A stretch of DNA of 64,000 nt from an alpha proteobacterium U9-1i (GTDB taxonomy: Bacteria > Pseudomonadota > Alphaproteobacteria > Caulobacterales > Aquidulcibacteraceae), in NCBI GenBank assembly GCA_000974665.1, contig BBSY01000003.1:744001-808000 (forward strand). Direction: 5' to 3'. The translations under genes were made by a program, and so were the position numbers. Position 1 is the first letter of the stretch, and the number at the start of each line of letters is the position of its first letter. Shown one piece after another: positions 18,509-28,873 of this stretch. The notes under the pieces were generated by a model. It was not told the origin of the DNA, ran no database searches, and was given only the letters and a program-made list of their open reading frames with translations.

Positions 18509-19503
18509 AGCGAAGCGCGCACCTCGGCGACAATCTCGTACGACCGCACACGCGCCGCATGATCGTAAATATGCGAAGCGATGATCAACTCATCGGCTCC
18601 AGTGCGCTTCAGGAACGCGGCGATAGCCTGCCTCACCGTGTCAGGTGAGCCAACAGCCGAACACTCACGCACGAACGCAATCTGCGCCCGTTCGGCTTCA
18701 CTCAAAGTTTGCTCGTAGCCCTCACGCGGCGGCTGAAGCTTGCCTGGCGCGCCACGTCGCAAGCTGACGAAGGATTGCATCATCGATGTGGAGAGGAACC
18801 GCGCTTCCTCATCGCTCGGCGCCGCAAATACATTGAAGCCCAGCATGACGTATGGCGCCTCAAGCTGCTCCGACGGCTTGAAGCGCGCGCGGTAGATCGC
18901 GATCGCGTCCATCATTTGCGCCGGGGCGAAGTGTGAAGCGAACGCAAACGGCAATCCGAGCGCGGCCGCCAATTGCGCGCCGAACAGCGACGAACCCAAA
19001 ATCCACAGCGGTATGTTTGTGTTCTCGCCCGGAACCGCCCGCACCGATTGCCCGTGCGCGCTCGGCCCCAGCAACGCCATCAACTCCAGCACGTCCTGCG
19101 GAAACCGATCCTCGCCGCCAACCAGAGTGCGCCGCAGCGCCCGCGCCGTCGCCATATCGCCGCCGGGCGCACGGCCGAGCCCGAGATCAATGCGGCCCGG
19201 ATAGAGCGCTTCCAGCGTGCCGAATTGTTCAGCGATCAGCATCGGCGCGTGGTTGGGCAACATGATCCCGCCCGCGCCGACACGGATGGTCTTTGTCGCC
19301 TCAGCCGCGTTCGCAATCGTCAGCGCCGTCGCCGCACTGGCGATCCCTGGCATGTTGTGGTGCTCGGCGAGCCAAAACCGATTGTAACCCAACCGCTCGG
19401 CCGCTTGCGCCAAATCGCGGCTGTTCTGGAGCGCCTGACGGACGTTCCCGCCTTCAACGACCGGGGCGAGATCGAGGACCGAGAATGGGATCATCGCGCT
19501 CAT
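18505..19503 (-). CDS. LLM-class (luciferase-like) flavin-dependent oxidoreductase
   Basis: A 332-residue TIM-barrel FMN-dependent oxidoreductase of the bacterial luciferase superfamily, group usually annotated as MsnO8-like. Characteristic segments are the N-terminal [56 protein letters not shown] and IPLWILGSS. The start at 19503 ([11 protein letters not shown]) is chosen because upstream in-frame sequence lies inside the antisense of the transporter gene. The gene starts eight bases past the stop of the EamA exporter. Substrate unknown. Confidence 0.88.
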   Translation of the reverse strand: MSAMIPFSVLDLAPVVEGGNVRQALQNSRDLAQAAERLGYNRFWLAEHHNMPGIASAATALTIANAAEATKTIRVGAGGIMLPNHAPMLIAEQFGTLEALYPGRIDLGLGRAPGGDMATARALRRTLVGGEDRFPQDVLELMALLGPSAHGQSVRAVPGENTNIPLWILGSSLFGAQLAAALGLPFAFASHFAPAQMMDAIAIYRARFKPSEQLEAPYVMLGFNVFAAPSDEEARFLSTSMMQSFVSLRRGAPGKLQPPREGYEQTLSEAERAQIAFVRECSAVGSPDTVRQAIAAFLKRTGADELIIASHIYDHAARVRSYEIVAEVRASL

Positions 19504-19511
19504 ATGGGCGT

Positions 19512-20402
19512 TCACGCCATCGCCTTGAAGCGCCGTTCGGCTAAAGCGACGAGCAACACACCCGACATTGTCAGCGCCGCACCGAGGATCAGCCGCCACG
19601 TAATGACGTCCCCGAGTACGAACGCCGCCAGCGCAAACGAAATCACCGGCGTGCTGAGCAGATAGGGTGTGGTTCGTGACACTTCGTAGCGCTGCACGAG
19701 ACGGAACATCAGCGCGTTGGCTAGAACGCCCGACAACAGCGCGCCAAAACCCACGCATGCCCATGATAGCCAGGAAGCTTCCGTCGCGTTGCGGACCGGA
19801 TCGCCCTCGAAGAGCACCGAACCGAACAGCAATACCGGCGCCGAAGCGAGCGCCAGCCATGCTTGCATCGCCCACGCGTCCACGCTTGGACCCATGAGCC
19901 GCACCAACACCGTGCCGAGGCCGTATGAGCACGCGGCGCACGCAACCATAAACAACGCGCCGCCCTGCGCGAACACAATCGGATCAAACGCCAGCGCCGC
20001 CGTGCCGAGAAACGCGGTCGCCACGCCCGCGACCCGCAGCCCGCCGGCGCGTTCCTTCAGCAACAGCATCGCGAACAGAACCGATGCGGGCGCCCAAAGC
20101 TGCATCGCCACAATCATCGGCGCGAGGTCTCGCGCCAGAGAGAGGCCGATATATTGAACGCCGAAGTGGATCGGGCCGACGCACGCGAGCATCGCCACGA
20201 ACAACCACGCCTTCTCCAATGGCACAGGCCGGATGCGCCAGCCCAGCACCAGGAAAACCAACAAAAACCGCATCGACACTGCAAACAGCGGCGGCATGTC
20301 CTCCAACGCCACCTTCGCGGCGACGTTGTTCACGCCCCAAATGAGCGCAATCAGCAGCAGCTGCATGAAGTCGAGCGGCGCGAACGCGCGGGAGCTGGTC
20401 AC
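19512..20402 (-). CDS. EamA/DMT-family transporter
   Basis: A 296-residue inner-membrane protein with about ten hydrophobic helices in two EamA repeats, typical of drug/metabolite exporters such as amino-acid or O-acetylserine effluxers. Signature features are [14 protein letters not shown] in helix 1, and paired helices ending in [17 protein letters not shown] and [20 protein letters not shown]. The start codon is GTG at 20402. It is probably co-transcribed with the flavin oxidoreductase. The ssb terminator lies just upstream. Substrate cannot be deduced. Confidence 0.88.
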   Translation of the reverse strand: MTSSRAFAPLDFMQLLLIALIWGVNNVAAKVALEDMPPLFAVSMRFLLVFLVLGWRIRPVPLEKAWLFVAMLACVGPIHFGVQYIGLSLARDLAPMIVAMQLWAPASVLFAMLLLKERAGGLRVAGVATAFLGTAALAFDPIVFAQGGALFMVACAACSYGLGTVLVRLMGPSVDAWAMQAWLALASAPVLLFGSVLFEGDPVRNATEASWLSWACVGFGALLSGVLANALMFRLVQRYEVSRTTPYLLSTPVISFALAAFVLGDVITWRLILGAALTMSGVLLVALAERRFKAMA

Positions 20403-20419
20403 GCTGCTTGGCCTAAAGC

Positions 20420-20452
20420 AAACGCGCGCCGCTCAGCAAGCGGCGCGCGTTT
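20420..20452 (-). terminator. ssb: intrinsic terminator of ssb
   Basis: A perfect 14-base inverted repeat (AAACGCGCGCCGCT / AGCGGCGCGCGTTT) with a five-base loop begins 33 bases past the ssb stop. On the minus strand it ends in TTTGCTTTA, a modest U-tract. Confidence 0.82.
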
Positions 20453-20484
20453 CACTTCATGTTGCCGTTTGTGGCGACGATCGC

Positions 20485-20970
20485 TCAGAACGGAATTTCG
20501 TCGTCGAGGTCCTGGTTGAAGCTTTCGCGCGGGCCGTCGCTTACGCGCTTGGCGCCTTGCTTCGATGAAAACGACCCGCCCCCGCCTTCATCATCGTACG
20601 ACCGGCCACCGCCATCGCCCTTGCCGCCGAGCATCGTCAGTTCGCCGCGGAACTTCTGCAGCACAACCTCGGTCGTGTACTTCTCGGCGCCGGATTGATC
20701 TGTCCATTTGCGCGTTTGCAATTGGCCTTCGATGTAAACCGTCGAGCCCTTCTTCAAATATTGCTCAGCAACCTTGGCAATGTTCTCGTTGAAGATCACC
20801 ACGTTGTGCCACTCGGTCTTCTCGCGGCGTTCGCCCGATTGCTTGTCGCGCCAATTCTCGGAGGTCGCGATGCGGAGGTTGACCACCGGCTCGCCGGAAT
20901 TCAGACGGCGCACCTCCGGGTCCTTGCCGAGATTGCCGATCAAAATCACCTTGTTCACGCTGCCAGCCAT
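20485..20970 (-). CDS. ssb: single-stranded DNA-binding protein
   Basis: A 161-residue SSB that coats single-stranded DNA in replication, recombination and repair. The OB-fold N-terminus reads [21 protein letters not shown], followed by TEWHNVVIF and [16 protein letters not shown] glycine-rich linker leads to the acidic tip DLDDEIPF, which recruits partner proteins. A LexA box of the alphaproteobacterial type lies 75 bases upstream in the gap shared with the dioxygenase-uvrA unit, so SOS induction is likely. A terminator follows. Confidence 0.97.
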   Translation of the reverse strand: MAGSVNKVILIGNLGKDPEVRRLNSGEPVVNLRIATSENWRDKQSGERREKTEWHNVVIFNENIAKVAEQYLKKGSTVYIEGQLQTRKWTDQSGAEKYTTEVVLQKFRGELTMLGGKGDGGGRSYDDEGGGGSFSSKQGAKRVSDGPRESFNQDLDDEIPF

Positions 20971-21044
20971 AACGGCCTCCGTTTCCTGCGCACTAAAACC
21001 AAACCCAAGACGCCCGCTTTGCCGGATAGACGCGGCGGAACTTT

Positions 21045-21059
21045 GTTCTTACTATGTTC
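21045..21059. promoter_or_regulatory. LexA (SOS) box, GTTC-N7-GTTC
   Basis: GTTC TTACTAT GTTC matches exactly the direct-repeat operator recognised by alphaproteobacterial LexA. It sits 75 bases upstream of the ssb ATG and about 205 bases upstream of the dioxygenase-uvrA unit, in the divergent gap. Both ssb and uvrA are classical SOS genes, which supports function. Confidence 0.85.
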
Positions 21060-21120
21060 TCACGAATCAGGCCTGCCATCAAGGTTAAAGCGGCGGGAGC
21101 CCGGCAGGGAGGGCGGCGCG

Positions 21121-21258
21121 CATGAAATCGCAGGCGATCGGCCCTTCGGCTTACGGCAAAACCGGGCAGCTGACCCTATCTAGGGGCAATCTCCCCGATA
21201 GCGCTCCTGCCATCCCTTGGATAAGGGCGTGGGATCGTTGCGCAGAAAGCTCAAAGTG
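21121..21258 (+). CDS. possible small ORF of 45 codons upstream of the dioxygenase gene
   Basis: An ATG at 21121 preceded by an AGGGAGGGCGG purine-rich stretch opens a 45-codon frame (MKSQAIGPSAYGKTGQLTLS at its start) ending TGA six bases before the dioxygenase ATG. It has no hydrophobic segment and resembles nothing I know. It lies downstream of the SOS box and could be a leader ORF coupling translation, or just leader RNA. Low confidence. Confidence 0.25.
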
Positions 21259-21263
21259 ACGCC

Positions 21264-22034
21264 ATGACCAAAGCGCCAGCCCTGTTCATCGGCCATGGCT
21301 CGCCCATGAACGCCATCGAAGACACGCCCTCTTCGCGCGGCTGGGCCGACCTCGCTGCGCGCTTTCCAAAGCCCCGCGCGATCGTGGTGGTGTCTGCGCA
21401 TTGGGTGACGGACGGCGTCCGCGTGACGTCGAACGCGCGGCCCCAGACGATCCACGATTTCGGCCGCGGCTTTCCACCGGAATTGTTCGCACAGCAATAC
21501 CCGGCGCCAGGTGATCCAGAGCTCGCGGCGGAGATCGCCGGCAAACTGTCCGCCTTTGGTGCACGTACCGACGAGAGTTGGGGCTTGGATCATGGGACCT
21601 GGAGCGTGCTGAAGCATATGTATCCCAACGCCGACATTCCCGTGCTTCAGGTGAGCCTGGACGCACGGCGCGGCCCCGAGGAGCATTACGCGATCGGCCG
21701 GGCGCTGGCGGAATTGCGCGACGACAACGTGTTGATCCTCGGCAGCGGCAACATCGTGCACAACCTTCCCGCGTTCTTTCGTACGCCGACGCCCGAGCCT
21801 TGGGTGGAAGGCTACGACACATTGATCGCGTCGAGAGCGGACGACGATCACGCCGCCATTTTACGCTACGCGCAGCAACCTGACGCCTCATCGGCCGCGC
21901 CCGATTGGGAGCACTTCTTTCCGATCTTCTATGCGCTCGCAGCCAAAGGCGACGGCGAACGCGCGCACCTTTTCAACCGCCATTATTTTCCGGGCATCTC
22001 CATGACCTCGATCGCCTTCGGCCTGCCCGCATGA
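21264..22034 (+). CDS. LigB-family extradiol ring-cleavage dioxygenase (YgiD-like)
   Basis: A 256-residue protein of the class III extradiol dioxygenase family, close to 4,5-DOPA dioxygenase-like YgiD. Metal-ligand regions are visible as FIGHGSPM near the N-terminus, [32 protein letters not shown], and [11 protein letters not shown] near the C-terminus. The natural substrate of the bacterial group is uncertain. The stop TGA overlaps the uvrA ATG (ATGA, 22031-22034), so the two are translationally coupled, and the only intergenic region upstream carries the SOS box. Confidence 0.88.
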   Translation: MTKAPALFIGHGSPMNAIEDTPSSRGWADLAARFPKPRAIVVVSAHWVTDGVRVTSNARPQTIHDFGRGFPPELFAQQYPAPGDPELAAEIAGKLSAFGARTDESWGLDHGTWSVLKHMYPNADIPVLQVSLDARRGPEEHYAIGRALAELRDDNVLILGSGNIVHNLPAFFRTPTPEPWVEGYDTLIASRADDDHAAILRYAQQPDASSAAPDWEHFFPIFYALAAKGDGERAHLFNRHYFPGISMTSIAFGLPA

Positions 22035-25012
22035 GAGACGCGCTCACCCATATTCGCGTGCGCGGCGCCCGCGAACATAATCTCAAGGGCGTCAGCGTCG
22101 ACATTCCGCGCAACGAACTGGTGGTGATCACCGGCCTCAGCGGAAGCGGCAAAAGCTCGCTCGCGTTCGACACGATCTACGCCGAAGGCCAGCGCCGCTA
22201 CGTGGAATCGCTTTCGGCCTACGCGCGTCAGTTTCTCGAATTGATGCAAAAGCCGGACGTGGACTCGATCGAAGGCCTGTCGCCGGCGATTGCCATCGAA
22301 CAGAAAACCACGTCGCGCAATCCGCGCTCCACGGTCGGCACGGTCACCGAAATCTACGATTACATGCGTCTCCTGTGGGCGCGCGTCGGCATTCCGTATT
22401 CGCCCGCGACCGGCCAACCGATCGCCGCGATGCAGATCAGCGAGATGGTGGACCGCATCATGGCGCTGCCGCAGGGCACACGGCTCTATCTGCTCGCGCC
22501 GATCGCCCGCGATCGCAAAGGCGAATACAAAAAGGAAATGGCGGAGCTCCTGAAGAAGGGCTACCAGCGCGCGAAGATCGACGGTGAGTTCTACGAACTC
22601 AGCGAACCGCCGACGCTCGATAAGAAGTTCAAGCACGATATCGATGTCGTCGTCGATCGCATCGCTGTAAAAGCCGGCATCGAGACGCGCCTCGCGGATT
22701 CGCTCGAACAAGCTTTGAAGCTCGCCGACGGCATCGCTTTCGCGGAATTCGCTGACAGTAAAAGTGATGAAGCCGCGACCGGCAAAGCATCGCTGAAGAA
22801 CAAGACCAAGACTGCAGAACGCCTAATCTTCAGCCAGAAGTTCGCTTGTCCCGTCTCCGGCTTCACGATCCCGGAAATCGAACCGCGCCTCTTTTCGTTC
22901 AACAACCCTGCCGGCGCCTGCCCCGCGTGCGACGGCTTGGGCGAGCAGCTTAAGTTCGACGCCGCGCTTGTGATCCCAGATACCGGCAAGACGCTTGAAG
23001 AAGGGGCCGTGGCCCCATGGGCTAAAGGGCCGTCGCCGCTTTACGCGCAGACGCTTGAATGCCTGGCCAAACACTACAAGGCCAACATCAAGACGCCGTG
23101 GAAGAAGCTCGCCGCCGACCTGCGCAACGCGATCTTGAACGGCACCAAGGACGAAATTCGCTTCGTCTATGACGATGGCGTGCGCCGCTACGAGACGAAA
23201 AAGAATTTCGAAGGCGTGTTGCCGAACCTCGAACGCCGCTGGAAGGAGACCGATAGCGCCTGGGTGCGTGAGGATCTTGAGCGCTACCAATCCTCCGCGC
23301 CGTGTCCGGTATGCGAGGGCCGCCGCCTGAAGCCGGAAGCGCTCGCGGTAAAGGTGGCGGGCCAAGACATCGCCCAATCCTCGACGCTGTCGATCCGCGC
23401 TGCGCGCGATTGGTTCGGCGCGCTGAACGATCAGCTCAATCCCAAACAGCGCGAAATCGCGGTGCGCATCCTGAAAGAGATCAACGATCGCCTGCGCTTC
23501 CTCGTGGACGTGGGGCTCGACTATCTTTCGCTGGGCCGCGCGTCCGGCACGCTGAGCGGCGGTGAAAGCCAACGCATTCGACTGGCGTCGCAAATCGGCT
23601 CGGGCCTCACCGGCGTTCTTTACGTGCTCGACGAGCCCAGCATCGGCCTGCACCAGCGCGACAATTCACGCTTGCTCGAAACGCTTCGACACCTCCGCGA
23701 TCTGGGTAATTCCGTCCTCGTCGTTGAACACGACGAAGAAGCGATCATGACTGCCGATTACGTGATCGACATGGGACCGGCCGCGGGCATCCATGGCGGC
23801 CACGTGATCGCCCAAGGCACGCCGGCGCAGATCGAGAAGTCCAAGGAAAGCCTCACCGGCGCTTATCTCACCGGCACACGCCGGATTGAGGTGCCGGAGA
23901 AGCGGCGCTGGACCGATAAGAAGCGCATGGTCAGCGTCAAAGGCGCGCGCGGCAACAATCTGCAGAACGTAGATGTCGATATTCCCCTCGGCACGTTCAC
24001 CTGCGTCACCGGCGTCAGCGGCGGTGGCAAATCCACGCTCGTGATCGAGACGCTTTACAAAGCTATCGCGCGGCAGTGGCACGGCGCGGGCGATGTGCCG
24101 GCCGAACACGATGCGATCGAAGGCCTCGAACACATCGACAAGATCATCGACATCGACCAATCGCCCATCGGCCGCACGCCGCGTTCAAACCCCGCCACTT
24201 ACACCGGGGCCTTCACACCGATCCGCGATTGGTTCGCGGGCCTGCCGGAAGCGAAAGCGCGCGGCTATGGCCCCGGCCGCTTCTCGTTCAACGTCAAAGG
24301 CGGGCGCTGCGAAGCGTGCCAGGGCGACGGCGTTATCAAGATCGAGATGCACTTCCTGCCGGACGTGTACGTGACCTGCGATACCTGCAAAGGCAAACGC
24401 TACAATCGCGAAACGCTCGAAATCCTCTATCGCGGCAAATCGATCTCCGACGTGCTCGACATGACGGTGGAAGAAGCCGGCAATCTCTTCCACGCCGTGC
24501 CCAGCATTCGCGACAAGATGGAGACGCTGAAACGCGTCGGCCTCGGCTATGTGCACGTCGGCCAGCAAGCAACAACGCTTTCCGGCGGCGAAGCGCAACG
24601 CGTGAAGCTGTCAAAGGAACTGTCAAAGCGAGCCACCGGGCGCACGCTTTACATTCTCGACGAACCCACCACCGGCCTGCACTTCGAAGACGTGAACAAG
24701 CTGCTCGAAGTGCTTCACGAGCTTGTCGACAACGGCAACAGCGTTCTCGTCATCGAACACAATCTCGATGTCATCAAAACCGCCGATTGGGTGATCGACA
24801 TGGGGCCGGAAGGCGGCGATGGCGGCGGTAAGGTCGTGGCGCAAGGCACGCCCGAAGACGTCGCCAAGGTGAAAGCGAGCTGGACCGGCAAATATCTCGC
24901 CGAAGCGCTCAAGCGGCATCAAGAACGCTTGCCGCCGAAGAACGCAGCGGCCGCCGCAAGCCCACCAGCGGCCGCCGCTCGCAAAGCCGGCAAAAAGCGC
25001 GCGTCAGGCTGA
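22031..25012 (+). CDS. uvrA: excinuclease ABC subunit A
   Basis: A 993-residue damage-recognition ATPase of nucleotide excision repair. It has two ABC ATPase units: Walker [15 protein letters not shown] near residue 37 and [14 protein letters not shown] in the second half, with signatures [12 protein letters not shown] and [12 protein letters not shown]. The second zinc module ([18 protein letters not shown]) is complete; in the first, CPVSG replaces the usual CPxC while the partner pair CPACDG is kept. An Ala-rich tail of about 25 residues follows the conserved end. The ATG overlaps the dioxygenase stop; longer in-frame starts lie inside that gene. Predicted SOS-inducible. Confidence 0.98.
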   Translation: MRDALTHIRVRGAREHNLKGVSVDIPRNELVVITGLSGSGKSSLAFDTIYAEGQRRYVESLSAYARQFLELMQKPDVDSIEGLSPAIAIEQKTTSRNPRSTVGTVTEIYDYMRLLWARVGIPYSPATGQPIAAMQISEMVDRIMALPQGTRLYLLAPIARDRKGEYKKEMAELLKKGYQRAKIDGEFYELSEPPTLDKKFKHDIDVVVDRIAVKAGIETRLADSLEQALKLADGIAFAEFADSKSDEAATGKASLKNKTKTAERLIFSQKFACPVSGFTIPEIEPRLFSFNNPAGACPACDGLGEQLKFDAALVIPDTGKTLEEGAVAPWAKGPSPLYAQTLECLAKHYKANIKTPWKKLAADLRNAILNGTKDEIRFVYDDGVRRYETKKNFEGVLPNLERRWKETDSAWVREDLERYQSSAPCPVCEGRRLKPEALAVKVAGQDIAQSSTLSIRAARDWFGALNDQLNPKQREIAVRILKEINDRLRFLVDVGLDYLSLGRASGTLSGGESQRIRLASQIGSGLTGVLYVLDEPSIGLHQRDNSRLLETLRHLRDLGNSVLVVEHDEEAIMTADYVIDMGPAAGIHGGHVIAQGTPAQIEKSKESLTGAYLTGTRRIEVPEKRRWTDKKRMVSVKGARGNNLQNVDVDIPLGTFTCVTGVSGGGKSTLVIETLYKAIARQWHGAGDVPAEHDAIEGLEHIDKIIDIDQSPIGRTPRSNPATYTGAFTPIRDWFAGLPEAKARGYGPGRFSFNVKGGRCEACQGDGVIKIEMHFLPDVYVTCDTCKGKRYNRETLEILYRGKSISDVLDMTVEEAGNLFHAVPSIRDKMETLKRVGLGYVHVGQQATTLSGGEAQRVKLSKELSKRATGRTLYILDEPTTGLHFEDVNKLLEVLHELVDNGNSVLVIEHNLDVIKTADWVIDMGPEGGDGGGKVVAQGTPEDVAKVKASWTGKYLAEALKRHQERLPPKNAAAAASPPAAAARKAGKKRASG

Positions 25013-25984
25013 CGCGCGCTCGATCTTACCCTCAGCAAGCGCTGCCTCTACGGCGCGCGCGTTCACGCCGTAAAACAGGATGTAGAACACGACGTAGAGC
25101 GCCCAGCTGATCAACTGGAACACCACAAACACCGCGATGGTGGTTGGGTTCGAGAACAGGCTCATGATGCCGGTGAAATAAGCTTGCAAAAATGCATCCG
25201 GGTTGGTCGCGGCCATGGTCGGATCTAGATTCGAAAAGGCGCCGGCCATCACGACGGAAAACATGATGGTCGACAGGATTGTGCCGGCGACGATGTAGAT
25301 CACCGCCAACAATAGGAAAGCGCCGAAGATCGCCCAGAAGCGGCCGCTGGTGACGCTCCATGCTTTGAAGAACGAGAAGCGCCCACGCCCGATGGAAGTC
25401 GCCGCCGCTGGCGCCAATCGCACTGAAACATAAAGCCAAGCAAGCAAGTACGCTGCGCACGCCAACATCACGATCATGATCGTGCCGCCCGCGGCGCTTT
25501 CACCGCCCATGGCGCCGCCAATTCCGCCAAGGAAAATCGCCATCAGGATGAGGCCGAGATAGCCGGCGATGAAAGAGAAGAACCACACCCAATACGTCGC
25601 ATAAACGCGCCACGTATCAGCGCCCAAGCTTAAGCCCATGAAGCCGCCGCCCGCCTCGCCGCGCACCATCCAGCGCAGGCACGCCGCTTCAAACGCCGCA
25701 AGCAGTACGAAGAACGCGAAAATAAACAGGAGGTAAGCTGGGCCAAGCGTGAACAGCGCCGCGGGCGGAGCGATCATAGGCGCCGCGCTCGGGTTCTGCG
25801 TCGCGGCGCTCAGCATTTGGGCGTACCAGCCCATCACCGTGCTGATCGAGCCCCACATCGCGAACATGAAAGCGGCCACCAAAGCCGCTCCGACGATCAC
25901 AAACGCGACCGCCGCGCGCGTGAGCACACCGCTCTGTTCGCGTTTGCGAAAGGCGAAAAATGTCGCGTCCAAAGATTCGGCCAT
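25004..25984 (-). CDS. multi-pass membrane protein, unknown function
   Basis: A 326-residue inner-membrane protein with about six hydrophobic helices (for example [59 protein letters not shown]). Two glycine-rich loops ([29 protein letters not shown]) and an Ala-rich extracytoplasmic segment stand out. I do not recognise a family; it resembles generic DUF membrane proteins of Caulobacterales. Its 3' end overlaps the uvrA 3' end by nine bases in convergent orientation. The ATG is at 25984, after AGAGGGGG upstream. Confidence 0.75.
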   Translation of the reverse strand: MAESLDATFFAFRKREQSGVLTRAAVAFVIVGAALVAAFMFAMWGSISTVMGWYAQMLSAATQNPSAAPMIAPPAALFTLGPAYLLFIFAFFVLLAAFEAACLRWMVRGEAGGGFMGLSLGADTWRVYATYWVWFFSFIAGYLGLILMAIFLGGIGGAMGGESAAGGTIMIVMLACAAYLLAWLYVSVRLAPAAATSIGRGRFSFFKAWSVTSGRFWAIFGAFLLLAVIYIVAGTILSTIMFSVVMAGAFSNLDPTMAATNPDAFLQAYFTGIMSLFSNPTTIAVFVVFQLISWALYVVFYILFYGVNARAVEAALAEGKIERASA

Positions 25985-26039
25985 GATGATCCCCCTCTAA
26001 GATCGGGGCGAGCATGCCTTTCGATCTGGCATGGATCAA

Positions 26040-26807
26040 TCAAGGATTGGCGACAATCCCCGCCAGGAATTGCGGATCATCGGTCAAGCGCTTCCGTGCG
26101 GCGTCGAGTTTACGTGCAAGATGCGGTTTGAGCGCGGCGCGAGGCGCGGCGGCGTCCAGCTCGCGCAGCCCCAGGAACACGGCGAGCGCAAACACCCACG
26201 CATCCTCACTGAAGTATCCCCACGAGCCGCCCGACCAGCCCTGACGCCCGAAATCCTGGTGCTGCTGAAAATCAAACGCGCCGTTCGCGGCGATGATTCC
26301 GAACCCGTGGTAGGCGACAGCCAACTCCGTCGCGAGTTCGTGCAGGCCCTCCTCGACATCCGCTCCCGGCGGCAACTCGTCAATCGTCGCCAACAAATAG
26401 TGCGACAGTTCGTGCGCGAAGGTCGCGATCAGATTATTCGGCCGCTGCAGCAACGCTGGATCGTAGGTGATGATCACTTCGCCATCCGATGCGCGGAACG
26501 TACCAGCCGCCGGCCGCTCGGCGCGAACGAACAGAAACTCACCAACCTGCGCGTTGTTTTGTGGCTGCTCCACCAAAGTACAAGCCCAATGGCCAAGCCC
26601 CATCAAATCTTTGACCCGCCCAAACACACGCTCAGCGCGGGCGTGCCCTTGCTCTTCCATCTTTGGAAAAAACGCGCCGGTAGGCAGCACTAGATCGCGC
26701 GAACGCAGATCGTCTTGGCCCCCGAGATTACGCAACAACCACCGCCAGCACTCGGCGTGCCATTCCTCGACCTCCGGATCGAGAAAATGCTTGCGCTTAC
26801 CCCACAC
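26040..26807 (-). CDS. hypothetical protein with HExxH zinc-peptidase-like motif
   Basis: A 255-residue cytoplasmic protein. The segment TFAHELSHYLLA is an HExxH zinc-binding motif, and a later EEGLHELATELAVAYHG could supply the third ligand. The region before it (GTFRASDGEVIITYDPALL) looks like the strand preceding the active helix in gluzincin-type peptidases. No signal peptide, so any protease would be cytosolic. I do not know the family name. Start taken as GTG at 26807, overlapping the VOC gene by 11 bases in a leftward run dapF - lipoprotein - VOC - this gene. Confidence 0.75.
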   Translation of the reverse strand: MWGKRKHFLDPEVEEWHAECWRWLLRNLGGQDDLRSRDLVLPTGAFFPKMEEQGHARAERVFGRVKDLMGLGHWACTLVEQPQNNAQVGEFLFVRAERPAAGTFRASDGEVIITYDPALLQRPNNLIATFAHELSHYLLATIDELPPGADVEEGLHELATELAVAYHGFGIIAANGAFDFQQHQDFGRQGWSGGSWGYFSEDAWVFALAVFLGLRELDAAAPRAALKPHLARKLDAARKRLTDDPQFLAGIVANP

Positions 26808-27597
26808 GTTTTGACGTCTCGATCATCAAGGTCGGCACACCGCAGGTTTGGTTTCGCACGCTGAACACCCGTGTGCCCGGTTTCATGCCCGTGCGCACTT
26901 CCGAAACATCCACGCCTGCCGCCACCAGACGCTCGCGCGCTGCGTCGGCGTTTGCGATGCGCCAGGATAAACCCCACAAAGAATCCGCCGCAGCATCGGA
27001 CTGTTGAATGATCTCAACCACTGCATCGCCGCAGCGAAAGAACATCAGCCGTCGTCCCGCGATTTCACGATCGAGCCGCATGTCGAGCCCAAGTCGCGCA
27101 CCGTAGAGCGCGGCAGCGCGTTCTGGATCGGCGGTGCGAACGACGATGTGATCCAGGCCACTGACGCCGTCGTCACGTGCATTTGCCGGCGCGGGCATGT
27201 CATCCCGTTGCAGCGCGAACAATCGCACCCCGTGTGTGCAGTGCGTCGCGAACCGGAAGCTTGCATAGCCGTCGCGCTGCGCGATCGCCTCGGGCGCCAG
27301 ACCAACCCGCTCAGCGCGCCGATGCAGCGCGCTCAGATCGCGCGTGGCGAACACCAGGCTCTTCAGCCCATCGCCACTCTCAAGCGCCACGCGCAGGCGC
27401 CGCGCGCCCTCGCTATCGCCCGACGGGGCCATCAGTTCAACGCTGAGATTGTTCGTGGCGATCAACGCCGTCGCGACGCCATCCTGCTCCGTGCGGTGCG
27501 ACACGCCACGCCCAAGCAAAGTTTCATACGCCGCAACGCCCGCCGCAAGATCGCGCACAGCGATTACGACGTGGTCGAAACCGCTGATCAATCGCAC
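26797..27597 (-). CDS. VOC-superfamily (glyoxalase-like) protein
   Basis: A 266-residue protein made of two VOC modules: the first begins ISGFDHVVIAVRDLAAGVAAYE, the second VSGLDHIVVRTADPERAAALYG. Metal-ligand candidates are His8 and Glu residues in VELMAP and VVEIIQQ. The superfamily includes glyoxalase I, extradiol dioxygenases and resistance proteins; the substrate is not predictable here. Start GTG at 27597, overlapping the preceding lipoprotein gene by ten bases. Confidence 0.85.
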   Translation of the reverse strand: MRLISGFDHVVIAVRDLAAGVAAYETLLGRGVSHRTEQDGVATALIATNNLSVELMAPSGDSEGARRLRVALESGDGLKSLVFATRDLSALHRRAERVGLAPEAIAQRDGYASFRFATHCTHGVRLFALQRDDMPAPANARDDGVSGLDHIVVRTADPERAAALYGARLGLDMRLDREIAGRRLMFFRCGDAVVEIIQQSDAAADSLWGLSWRIANADAARERLVAAGVDVSEVRTGMKPGTRVFSVRNQTCGVPTLMIETSKRVG

Positions 27598-28016
27598 CCG
27601 TCCCGGCGACCGTCAAAAATCAGGCGCTCGCCCAAATCCGTCACGACGCTGATGCGCAAGCGCTCTTCATGTTGATCGATGAACGCGCGCCCGCCGTCGA
27701 GCGAACCGCCGCCGCTTTGCGCCACACGCCAACAGACATTGCCGCCCGGCCCGTCGGCGTCGAGCTGACAGAACTGCCATTCGCCCTGCGGACCGGTTTC
27801 CACCGCGTAGCGCCCTCCTTGGCGCGGCGCGCCGCGTCCATATTGCATGGCGACGCCCTCCATCCGGCCGGCTACCTCGCGGTTTGGGAGCCAGCGGAAA
27901 GTCGTCGTCACCTCGTCGCCGCGCGCGATCCAGCAGCCGTGCACCCGCTCGGGCGGCGGCTCAGGCGGGCTCGTGGCGCAGGCCGCGAGCAGGAAACAGG
28001 CGATCAATGCTCTCAA
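27588..28016 (-). CDS. small putative lipoprotein
   Basis: A 142-residue protein with an N-terminal lipobox (ALIACFLLAACATS). The mature part starts proline-rich (SPPEPPPERVHGCW) and has about four cysteines, suggesting disulfides in the periplasm. No known family. The start is TTG at 28016, overlapping the dapF stop as TTGA; no ATG exists before the signal sequence, and the perfect signal peptide supports the TTG. Confidence 0.75.
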   Translation of the reverse strand: MRALIACFLLAACATSPPEPPPERVHGCWIARGDEVTTTFRWLPNREVAGRMEGVAMQYGRGAPRQGGRYAVETGPQGEWQFCQLDADGPGGNVCWRVAQSGGGSLDGGRAFIDQHEERLRISVVTDLGERLIFDGRRDGCD

Positions 28017-28825
28017 GCGGGCAGGTCCCCCGTGCCTTCGAGTTCTACCGGCCCCGTCATCAAAACCCGGTCATCGCCGGCGCGCCATTCAATCTGAAGT
28101 GATCCACCGTCGGCGATGATCTCCACGTTGCGCCCGGTCCGCCCTTGACGGTGGGCGGCGACCACGGCCGCACAGGCGCCGGTGCCGCAGGCCTTGGTCA
28201 GCCCAACGCCGCGCTCCCACACGCGCAGCCGGATCCGTTCAGCGGAGCGAACCTCCGCGAAGCCGACATTCACGCGCTGCGGAAACAGCGGATCGTGCTC
28301 AACTTTTGGGCCAATGCTTTCGATCGGCACGGCGCTGACATCATCGACGAAAAACACCGCGTGCGGATTGCCCATGTTCACGCCGCCCGGCCCGCTCAAA
28401 CCGTCGATGCTAAAGTCCAGCCGCGCCGTATCCATCGCACGCGCCACCGGAATTTCTTCCCAGCGCAACAGCGGCGAGCCCATGTCCACTGTTATGAGTC
28501 CGTTTCCGGCTCGCTCAGCGTAAAGCATACCCGCGCCGGTTTCGATGCGGCGCGAATTGGCGCCGCCTTCCTCCATCAGCATCCACGCGACGCACCGGGT
28601 AGCGTTTCCGCACGCGGTTACCTCTCCGCCGTCTTGATTCCAGATGCGCATGAAGGCGTCGCCCCGGATGGAGCGCTCGATCGCGATAACCTGGTCGCAG
28701 CCAACGCCGCTTTTGCGGTCTGCGATCGCTTTGACCTGGGCGGCGCTCAGCGGCATCGACCCGCGCGAGCGCGCGTCGATGATCACAAAATCGTTGCCGG
28801 TGCCGTTCATTTTGAAGTAGCGCAT
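28013..28825 (-). CDS. dapF: diaminopimelate epimerase
   Basis: A 270-residue cofactor-free racemase interconverting LL- and meso-diaminopimelate for lysine and peptidoglycan. The two catalytic cysteines lie in TACGNATRC and KACGTGACA, the hallmark pair. The N-terminus MRYFKMNGTGNDFVIID is typical and length normal. In many alphaproteobacteria dapF neighbours mtaB and ftsY; here it is 18 kb away and leads a leftward set of a lipoprotein, a VOC protein and an HExxH protein. Confidence 0.97.
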   Translation of the reverse strand: MRYFKMNGTGNDFVIIDARSRGSMPLSAAQVKAIADRKSGVGCDQVIAIERSIRGDAFMRIWNQDGGEVTACGNATRCVAWMLMEEGGANSRRIETGAGMLYAERAGNGLITVDMGSPLLRWEEIPVARAMDTARLDFSIDGLSGPGGVNMGNPHAVFFVDDVSAVPIESIGPKVEHDPLFPQRVNVGFAEVRSAERIRLRVWERGVGLTKACGTGACAAVVAAHRQGRTGRNVEIIADGGSLQIEWRAGDDRVLMTGPVELEGTGDLPA

Positions 28826-28873
28826 CGCCGCCTATGTAAGCGGGTTCGCGGGCCTTCGCTACGCCTAGCCCAG

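Noticed and set aside
22844-22940. Missing cysteine in the first zinc module of UvrA (CPVSG)
   Set aside because: I recall the same [10 protein letters not shown] sequence in other alphaproteobacterial UvrA proteins, so it is probably a lineage trait rather than a peculiarity of this strain.
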